8,893 nucleotides of DNA from Legionella qingyii (lineage in GTDB: Bacteria > Pseudomonadota > Gammaproteobacteria > Legionellales > Legionellaceae): the NCBI RefSeq assembly GCF_003184185.1, contig NZ_QHJG01000066.1:1-8893 (forward strand), read 5' to 3'. Each line of letters opens with the position of its first letter. Position 1 is the first letter of the stretch. A model generated the notes under the pieces. The model did not search any database, had not been told where the DNA came from, and worked only from the letters and a program-made list of their open reading frames with translations. Positions 1 to 4,535 of the stretch are shown here, in pieces. Position numbers and translations under genes: made by a program.

Positions 1-2
1 TG

Positions 3-77
3 TTTCCGCGAAGGCGGGAACGTATTTCTGGTCGGGTGTCGTGCTCATTTAGGAATAGATTTTCGCTTTCGCGGAAA
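3..77. repeat. Imperfect inverted repeat, REP/MITE-like element
   Basis: The 18 bases at 3-20 (TTTCCGCGAAGGCGGGAA) match the reverse complement of 60-77 at 15 of 18 positions. The two arms are about 40 bases apart. Each arm is itself close to a small hairpin (TTCCGC against GCGGGAA). The GC-rich arms stand out from the AT-rich surroundings. They resemble the short 'ATTCCCGCG...CGCGGGAAT' intergenic repeats common in many proteobacteria (general knowledge). The element may extend left beyond the window edge. It codes for nothing visible. Confidence 0.6.
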
Positions 78-142
78 TGACAATAATCTTTAATTTAATG
101 ATAGTGATTCCTAGCTCCAATATGTCACGAGCTGATGACTTT

Positions 143-171
143 TTGCTTCACAATCGGACTCAAGTTACACT
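143..171 (+). promoter_or_regulatory. Candidate sigma-70 promoter for the bestrophin gene
   Basis: TTGCTT at 143-148 and TACACT at 166-171 are separated by 17 bases, and TGTATT at 171-176 is an alternative -10 box. Transcription would begin near 178, leaving a leader of about 20 bases before the ATG at 198. Both boxes are only partial matches to consensus, so this is a weak prediction. It does fit the choice of the internal start codon. Confidence 0.3.
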
Positions 172-197
172 GTATTTTTTACGTAGAGAAAGTATTG

Positions 198-1061
198 ATG
201 AAATTGAGATCACATAATCTTTTAACCTGGGTAACTCATCTTTTCTTGTTTTATAAAGAAAAAGTGTTCCGGAAATTATTACCCATAACAATAATTATTA
301 TCCTGTACGCGGTAATAATCGCTTGTTTTTTTGAAAACGCGACGCGTTATAGTGTTGGCCAATTCCATCTGATTTTTAGCTTTATCTTAACGATAATCAT
401 TAGTTTTAGAGTAAATACCAGTTATGCACGCTGGTGGGAAGGACGAATTTTATGGGGTTCGATTAATAATAATTGCAGAAATTTAGGTTTAAAGTTTGAT
501 GCCTATATAGGATTACAGGAATATCCTGATTTTTATGAATTGTTAAAAAAATTACCTATTATCATCAAAGCCCATTTACGCAAAGAAAGTAAAGAGATTC
601 AAACAGAGTTACTTTCCTTATGTATACATGAATTTGAAGGGAAACATCCAGTTCTTATAGTAACGCAAAAGATGTATCGTATTCTGAATCAATTACGCCA
701 AGAAAATAAGCTGCAGCTGGAGCAATATCTGGCGTTAGATACTCACATAGCTAATTTGATAGACATGACCGGGGGCTGTGAGCGAATCGCCAATACTCAT
801 GTCCCTTATGCCTTTGCCTTCTTTGTGAAACAAGCGATGCTTTTTTATGCCATCATGTTCCCTTTTGGTTGGGTAGATACATTTGGATTTTTGATTATTC
901 CGATGATGGTTATGATTGTATATATTTTATTGGGTTTGGAAATATTATCTGAAGAATTGGAAGAACCATTTGGTAAAGATGACAACGATTTACCTTTAAG
1001 TACGATTGCAAAAAATATTGCTCGAAACATAGAGCAAATAGCAGAAACTAGGGAGACATGA
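198..1061 (+). CDS. Bestrophin-family anion channel protein
   Basis: This 287-residue inner-membrane protein belongs to the bacterial bestrophin family (YneE/UPF0187 type), which forms pentameric ion channels. The family signature is clear: a first hydrophobic segment at about residues 27-45, then a second segment running into FRVNTSYARWWEGR at 70-83 and the following WGS. A C-terminal membrane region at about 205-245 runs into EEPFGKDDNDLPL near 255-267, matching the conserved PFG...NDLPL element of bestrophins. The frame is open from an ATG at 135, but I chose the ATG at 198. It is preceded by a purine-rich GAGAAAG ribosome site at 186-192, the protein then begins MKLRSHN just before the family core, and the length agrees with bacterial bestrophins. 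The upstream extension is Cys/Phe-rich and looks untranslated. No terminator is apparent in the 191-base gap after it. Ion selectivity cannot be read from the sequence. Confidence 0.88.
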   Translation: MKLRSHNLLTWVTHLFLFYKEKVFRKLLPITIIIILYAVIIACFFENATRYSVGQFHLIFSFILTIIISFRVNTSYARWWEGRILWGSINNNCRNLGLKFDAYIGLQEYPDFYELLKKLPIIIKAHLRKESKEIQTELLSLCIHEFEGKHPVLIVTQKMYRILNQLRQENKLQLEQYLALDTHIANLIDMTGGCERIANTHVPYAFAFFVKQAMLFYAIMFPFGWVDTFGFLIIPMMVMIVYILLGLEILSEELEEPFGKDDNDLPLSTIAKNIARNIEQIAETRET

Positions 1062-1219
1062 ATTTCGACATGTCACAATTCATCTATCTGTTGTTATATG
1101 CTCTTGAAAAATAAAAATATATAGGTTAGTTTTTTAATGTAAACAATTTATTCCTATGCTGTAAGATCCAATATAAATTGAGAGCAGCAGCCCCAAAAAA
1201 CTTCATATAATCCTGAAGC

Positions 1220-1225
1220 TATAAT
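1220..1225 (+). promoter_or_regulatory. Candidate -10 box for the four-helix membrane protein
   Basis: A perfect TATAAT at 1220-1225 lies 27 bases upstream of the ATG at 1253, and a second TATAAT occurs at 1206-1211. No good -35 hexamer lies 16-18 bases upstream of either one. A short inverted repeat, CTTCA/TGAAG (1201-1205 and 1214-1218), brackets the second. In AT-rich DNA such hexamers can occur by chance, so this is tentative. Confidence 0.27.
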
Positions 1226-1252
1226 GTTAGATATGAGATAAGGAAAGCTCAA

Positions 1253-1882
1253 ATGACAAATAAAGTTACATCGGATCATGAACACTGCCACATACATCCA
1301 AATAAACGTATCTCCTGGACCGCCATTTTTGTTGGTGCATTAACTGCGCTAGGTCTCAGTTTTTTATTGAATCTTTTCGGAATTGCTATCGGATTAAGTG
1401 CTTTTAAAACGATGAGTAATGGATCCGTCATAGTAGTTGTGGGTGGGATGTTGGGAATCATTGTTGGTGTGGTGATTTCTACGCTTGTAGCAGGTTATGC
1501 GGCTGGTTATTTAGGACGCTTATATTGTCCTGAACGTAATTTGGGAATTATTTACGGTTTTATTACCTGGGTTATGGCTTTAATCATGGGGGCTGCCCTC
1601 ATAGGACTATTAAGTCAATATGTAGTAACCTATACTAATTCCATTTCTCGTACTGTAGTAGCAGTTCCAATTACAGTGAATCAAATCTCCACTCCTGTGG
1701 GCACAACCAAAATTTCTTCTTCAACAAAGAATGGTCAGAAAGAAGCTATAGTAGAGGTTAATGTGACTCCAACAAATCTTGCTTCAGGTGCATACATAGT
1801 ATTTGCGTTGTTTTTAGTGGGCGCTATATTTACTTGTGTGGGGGCCAGTTGGGGAATGCGGTGTAAGAGGGATGATAACTAA
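1253..1882 (+). CDS. Four-helix inner-membrane protein, unknown function
   Basis: This is a 209-residue integral membrane protein with a good ribosome site (AAGGAAA at 1240-1246, six bases before the ATG). The N-terminus is cytosolic-looking and His-rich (residues 8-16, DHEHCHIHP), a possible metal ligand set. Four hydrophobic segments follow at about 22-48, 58-86, 97-125 and 177-200. They are very rich in Gly and Ala with small-residue spacing that suggests tight helix packing. A polar Ser/Thr-rich loop of about 50 residues lies between helices 3 and 4. The opening pattern (RISWTAIFVGAL...LLNLFGIAIGL) resembles poorly characterised membrane proteins sometimes labelled 'PhnA-like' or YrzE-like in other proteobacteria. 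I recall this only as a pattern and do not assign a function. It is transcribed separately from the convergent gene downstream. Confidence 0.8.
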   Translation: MTNKVTSDHEHCHIHPNKRISWTAIFVGALTALGLSFLLNLFGIAIGLSAFKTMSNGSVIVVVGGMLGIIVGVVISTLVAGYAAGYLGRLYCPERNLGIIYGFITWVMALIMGAALIGLLSQYVVTYTNSISRTVVAVPITVNQISTPVGTTKISSSTKNGQKEAIVEVNVTPTNLASGAYIVFALFLVGAIFTCVGASWGMRCKRDDN

Positions 1883-1904
1883 TTTTCGGGTAACGTATCA
1901 CACT

Positions 1905-1939
1905 GCATTTGCCCATATCAGGGAGATATAGGCAAATGC
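1905..1939. terminator. Hairpin between convergent genes, probable bidirectional terminator
   Basis: GCATTTGCC at 1905-1913 pairs perfectly with GGCAAATGC at 1931-1939. After one mismatch (1914/1930), ATATC at 1915-1919 pairs with GATAT at 1925-1929. This leaves a five-base loop, AGGGA. The hairpin sits in the 62-base gap between a plus-strand and a minus-strand gene that converge, the usual place for a shared terminator. Neither strand has a proper T-run immediately after the stem, so it is not a textbook intrinsic terminator. It may instead protect the 3' ends of the transcripts. Confidence 0.6.
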
Positions 1940-1944
1940 GCTTA

Positions 1945-2343
1945 TTAATTTATGCAATTAAAATCATAGGGAAATACCACGGAAGCACTATTTTCCGGAC
2001 CATTTAGAACAACATATCCTGCTTTTAAAACACATTGACCAATGGATGAGCCTTGCAAGGTATAACCTGGTGTCGAGTACACGGTTGCACTGATTGACAG
2101 AGGAGCTGGAGAACAAGGTATGTTATCTATAAATTGAGGTCCTTTTCCACCCATTAGGGTAAGTGACTTATTTAATCCCAGTTCATTAGACGTTACATTA
2201 AATGCAACATTCTGATCAAATGGAATTGGTGGTGTAGCAACAGCTACTTGGACCTTACAACTCATATCTTCGCCAGCATAAGCAGGAAGAAAAACGGATA
2301 AGTTGATGATAGAAAGAGTGGCTATCATTATTTTTTTCAACAT
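1945..2343 (-). CDS. Small exported four-cysteine protein, unknown function
   Basis: I do not recognise this 132-residue protein. Residues 1-23 form a clear Sec signal peptide: a KK N-region, a hydrophobic core and PAYA before a probable cleavage at A23/G24. The mature part is about 109 residues with four cysteines (29, 77, 104, 130), which could form two disulfides in the periplasm or outside the cell. Its alternating hydrophobic/polar character and many Pro, Gly, Ser and Thr residues suggest a beta-sandwich-like fold. No catalytic motif is visible. The start is supported by AGGAG (complement of 2350-2354) six bases before the ATG. A perfect TetR-type palindrome lies 85 bases upstream, so the gene could be controlled by a repressor. 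It converges with the membrane-protein gene and shares the hairpin at its 3' end. Confidence 0.82.
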   Translation of the reverse strand: MLKKIMIATLSIINLSVFLPAYAGEDMSCKVQVAVATPPIPFDQNVAFNVTSNELGLNKSLTLMGGKGPQFIDNIPCSPAPLSISATVYSTPGYTLQGSSIGQCVLKAGYVVLNGPENSASVVFPYDFNCIN

Positions 2344-2427
2344 AAAAAACTCCTGATTTTGATAGAATAGGGGGCTAACTGATAAGCTATTAAATTACAC
2401 AGGCTCTATAAAATGATTTATTGCTTG

Positions 2428-2445
2428 ATACATACCTGTATGTAT
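2428..2445. promoter_or_regulatory. Perfect 8-2-8 palindrome, candidate TetR-family operator
   Basis: ATACATAC (2428-2435), a CT spacer, and GTATGTAT (2438-2445) form a perfect inverted repeat. Its length and composition (ACATAC...GTATGT) are typical of TetR/AcrR-type repressor sites (family knowledge). It lies in the region between two divergent genes, 85 bases before the ATG of the minus-strand exported protein and about 190 bases before the plus-strand hydrolase. No regulator gene is in the window, so the binding protein is unknown. No convincing promoter boxes can be paired with it on either strand. Confidence 0.5.
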
Positions 2446-2603
2446 GTTGATAACATAAGGTAGGTGAAAAATCCACCAATTTAGAAAAAAAAATAATGCT
2501 TAGGTAATTTTGTGAACACCGTTGGGATGGATTTAATTCGATTAATTTATTAAATACATTTTTATTAGAAATTTTTTGAACTGGCTATAGGAGTTAAATT
2601 AGA

Positions 2604-2636
2604 ATGATGATGGTTCGAATAAATCAAGAGAAATAA
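2604..2636 (+). CDS. Ten-codon leader ORF overlapping the hydrolase start
   Basis: Three ATG codons in a row (2604-2612) open a frame encoding MMMVRINQEK and end at TAA 2634-2636. The last base of this stop is the first base of the hydrolase ATG (TAATG arrangement). The best Shine-Dalgarno in the region, AGGAG at 2589-2593, is placed for these ATGs (10 bases before the first), not for the hydrolase start, which has only a weak AAGAGA at 2626-2631. This suggests that ribosomes load at the leader and re-initiate on the hydrolase. The peptide shows no attenuator-like residue run except Met. It is an inference from spacing alone. Confidence 0.4.
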   Translation: MMMVRINQEK

Positions 2637-3406
2637 TGACCGCAACCATTCTTAAAACCCGACAGTTTGCCCAACTTGTGCTGATGATCCTTATTGGGAT
2701 GAGCTGCTTGGCTCAAGCATATGCATTGTTACCTAATCACAGACAAACTCACGTAGCTTCTTCTTCTGTTCAGGTCAGACACAATCAGGAAATTATTGTG
2801 TTAGTACATGGTTTGATGCGTACTTCGCTTAGTATGTGGCCATTAAAAAATTATCTAAAAAGACAAGGCTATGAAGTTTATTCCTATAGTTACCCTTCTC
2901 CCAAATACAGTATTCAAGAACATGGTATTTATTTAAATCGATTTATTAAAAATTTATTAGAAAAAAATCCAGGCGTTAAAATTAATTTTGTGACTCATAG
3001 TCTTGGTGGAATTATTACCCGAGAAGCGTTATCCAACTTGTCGCAAAAGCAATTAAAAAATATAGGTAGCCTCATCATGTTGGCGCCGCCAAATCAAGGA
3101 TCAAAATTAGCAAAACTCTCTACGACAATGTTTCCTTTGTTCACTTCTCCAATAAAACCATTGAGTGAGCTGAGTTCGGATCGATCGTCATATGTTCATC
3201 ATGTGCCTGTGCCTAACATTAAAATAGGAATAATAGCTGGGCGTTATGATGCGAAAGTACCACCTGAGTCTGCGCGTTTGGAAGGTCAAAATGAACCGAT
3301 TATTGTTAATTCCAATCATACATTTATAATGAATAATACAAAAACAAGACAATTAATTATGAGTTTTTTAAGAAAAGGATCTTTTGTTGAAGTGGTAGAG
3401 CGATAA
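2636..3406 (+). CDS. Exported alpha/beta-hydrolase, lipase/esterase type
   Basis: This 256-residue serine hydrolase is probably periplasmic or secreted. The first 30 residues are a Sec signal peptide (hydrophobic core 14-26, cleavage near AQA28 or AYA30). A cysteine at 24 (GMSC) is not a good lipobox. The fold landmarks are in order: the oxyanion loop LVHGL at 56-60, then the nucleophile elbow THSLGG at 120-125 with Ser122. The APPNQGS motif at 150-156 is typical of triacylglycerol-lipase and PGAP1-like enzymes. The likely acid is Asp205 in GRYDAKVP, and the likely catalytic histidine is His228 in NSNHTF. Nothing in the catalytic set is missing. The usual first Gly of GxSxG is Thr120, which is seen in some lipases. 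The substrate is probably an acyl ester, but its nature cannot be told. The start overlaps the leader ORF stop. It converges with the next gene, leaving 20 bases and no visible terminator. Confidence 0.86.
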   Translation: MTATILKTRQFAQLVLMILIGMSCLAQAYALLPNHRQTHVASSSVQVRHNQEIIVLVHGLMRTSLSMWPLKNYLKRQGYEVYSYSYPSPKYSIQEHGIYLNRFIKNLLEKNPGVKINFVTHSLGGIITREALSNLSQKQLKNIGSLIMLAPPNQGSKLAKLSTTMFPLFTSPIKPLSELSSDRSSYVHHVPVPNIKIGIIAGRYDAKVPPESARLEGQNEPIIVNSNHTFIMNNTKTRQLIMSFLRKGSFVEVVER

Positions 3407-3426
3407 TTTAAAATCTGATCTTTCGG

Positions 3427-3867
3427 TTACCAAATTGCCATGGCCTTGTTCAGATCTTCTTCTTCTGGCTCTGCTCCCCAATCATAATCGGTCCCCTCAT
3501 CATAACCTCGAATCATGGAACTCAATGTACGGATTATAAAAATAACGGGATGAATAGCAATACTGACCAGGCTAAGTGCAGTACCAACTAAATCATCAAC
3601 AAGATTTAAAGCGTGGCTTGGTAAACTGGGCCAGGAAAATGGATTTAAAAGACAAAAAGGAGTAATTAACACACGCATTAAGAATGCGGTGAAGTCATAT
3701 AGAGCGCGAAATATATGGCAGAAAAAGCTGGTAAATGCATCAAGATGAAAACCCAGGTTATAATAGGGATAGAACTTAAACTCCGCATAAATTGCGGCAG
3801 CCGCTGTGCATGTAGCGTTAAAAAATGTGCTCAGAATGATTCTCCTGAGGGACAACAGAGCGCCCAT
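3427..3867 (-). CDS. Small hydrophobic protein with acidic tail, unknown
   Basis: This 146-residue protein has no recognised enzymatic motif. Hydrophobic stretches lie at about residues 8-28, 45-73 and 88-113, so it is probably membrane-associated. There is no clear cleavable signal. The last 30 residues are hydrophilic and acidic, beginning GYDEGTDYDWG near 120-130 and followed by EPEEEDL. The pairing of an amphipathic IHPVIFIIRTLSSMIRGYDE segment with an acidic end resembles conserved small proteins, or domain tails, that I have seen in Legionella. I cannot name a family. The ATG at 3865-3867 has only a weak GGGAT ribosome site. A stronger AGGAGA lies in frame shortly downstream (near codons 8-9), but an ATT would follow it, so I keep the ATG. 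The gene could be an independent unit or the end of a minus-strand series after the 140-residue gene, from which it is 169 bases away. Confidence 0.68.
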   Translation of the reverse strand: MGALLSLRRIILSTFFNATCTAAAAIYAEFKFYPYYNLGFHLDAFTSFFCHIFRALYDFTAFLMRVLITPFCLLNPFSWPSLPSHALNLVDDLVGTALSLVSIAIHPVIFIIRTLSSMIRGYDEGTDYDWGAEPEEEDLNKAMAIW

Positions 3868-3934
3868 CTTATCCCATTTTTTATTGGGGTGCTACTGCTT
3901 GGCATCCACATTCATGGTCATTTTTTATATTTTG

Positions 3935-4000
3935 AAACAATCAATTAGCGAGGAAATTTTAAAAAGCAATCCGTTCTAAGATGAACAAAATTGATTGTTT
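3935..4000. repeat. Perfect 12-bp inverted repeat in a gene-free gap
   Basis: AAACAATCAATT at 3935-3946 is the exact reverse complement of AATTGATTGTTT at 3989-4000, with 42 bases between. It fills the centre of the intergenic region 3868-4036, between two minus-strand genes. The loop is too long for an ordinary intrinsic terminator, and there is no T-run after it on the minus strand. It could be a paired protein-binding site, a transcript-end structure, or a remnant of a small inserted element. I see no gene in this gap. Confidence 0.5.
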
Positions 4001-4036
4001 TATTGTAAAGGAAAACACCGCATTGAAAATATTATT

Positions 4037-4459
4037 TTACATACTTAATCGAGTCGATAGAGTATTTGTTTTCTCAAAAATGAGTTCCGTAATTGATTTA
4101 CTCAAGAGATCACGCACACCTTGTTTTTTTTCTGGAGTGATGCCAGTGAATAAATTTTTATACACTTCATGCTCATCGCTAAATGTACTTGTGCAAAAAC
4201 CATTAATCTCTCGAAGATGCTCTCGCAAGTATGAGATAGTAGCTGTATTTTCATCTTTAGGCAGTACACTTTGGAATTCATTTTCAAGTTCTTCAACTTT
4301 TGCATAGGTTGCTAAAAGTAATAAAGTATCAAACACTTGAAGACGATTTGCTCTCTCGGATGTATCAGGAGTTTTTTCAAAGATAGCGCGCATATGATCG
4401 ATAAAGTGTTCTACTTTATTTCTCTCTCGTGTGATTTTTTTCAGCAAACGAGTGTTCAT
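4037..4459 (-). CDS. Small soluble helical protein next to the effector, unknown
   Basis: I do not recognise this 140-residue protein. It is soluble, charged and predicted mostly helical: a very basic N-terminus (RLLKKITRERNK), Leu/Glu-rich helices through about residue 90, and a Lys/Glu/Leu-rich C-terminal helix ending in a polar, Ser/Thr-containing tail. There is no signal peptide, membrane segment or catalytic motif. It has an excellent ribosome site (AGGAG, complement of 4465-4469, five bases before the ATG). It follows the giant effector gene by 76 bp on the same strand, so it may be transcribed with it. A TATAAT box and a dyad in the gap suggest a promoter of its own. By position it could be a partner, chaperone, antidote or small effector, but none of these is shown by the sequence. 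Confidence 0.72.
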   Translation of the reverse strand: MNTRLLKKITRERNKVEHFIDHMRAIFEKTPDTSERANRLQVFDTLLLLATYAKVEELENEFQSVLPKDENTATISYLREHLREINGFCTSTFSDEHEVYKNLFTGITPEKKQGVRDLLSKSITELIFEKTNTLSTRLSM

Positions 4460-4484
4460 GATTACTCCTGATCTAAAAGAACGA

Positions 4485-4490
4485 ATTATA
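4485..4490 (-). promoter_or_regulatory. Candidate -10 box for the 140-residue gene
   Basis: Read on the minus strand, this is a perfect TATAAT whose start site would fall near 4478, giving a leader of about 19 bases. The -35 position shows only TATAGA (17-base spacing), a poor match. A second TATAAT (complement of 4515-4520) lies inside the neighbouring dyad. An independent promoter is plausible but not firm. Confidence 0.35.
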
Positions 4491-4500
4491 TCGCATTAAC

Positions 4501-4528
4501 TTTGCACTCTATACATTATAGTTGCAAA
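4501..4528. promoter_or_regulatory. Two-part dyad between effector gene and its follower
   Basis: TTTGCA (4501-4506) pairs with TGCAAA (4523-4528), and inside it CTATA (4509-4513) pairs with TATAG (4517-4521) around a three-base loop. The two stems are separated by a small uneven internal loop (two bases against one). It starts 7 bases beyond the effector stop codon and lies just upstream of the candidate -10 box of the next gene. It could be an operator over the -35 region, or an RNA hairpin marking the end of the effector transcript. There is no T-run, which argues against an intrinsic terminator. Confidence 0.4.
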
Positions 4529-4535
4529 TTGTTAT

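Noticed and set aside
135..197. N-terminal extension of the bestrophin from the ATG at 135
   Set aside because: No ribosome site, it precedes a candidate promoter, and its residues do not match the family start. The ATG at 198 has a purine-rich site and gives the expected length.
1905..1939. CRISPR-like or mobile-element repeat
   Set aside because: It is a single hairpin between convergent genes with no additional copies in the window. Transcription termination or transcript protection explains it better.
2636..2710. Lipoprotein signal at Cys24 of the hydrolase
   Set aside because: GMSC lacks the Leu at -3 of a normal lipobox, and good signal-peptidase I sites (AQA, AYA) follow within six residues.
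3715..3948. Plus-strand open frame of 77 codons
   Set aside because: It overlaps the start of the 146-residue minus-strand gene, has no ribosome site or recognisable protein features, and is probably a shadow frame.
3981..4307. Plus-strand open frame of 108 codons
   Set aside because: It lies mostly opposite the 140-residue minus-strand gene, which has a strong ribosome site. The frame has no ribosome site and its product is Cys/Ser/Phe-rich, as expected of an antisense shadow.
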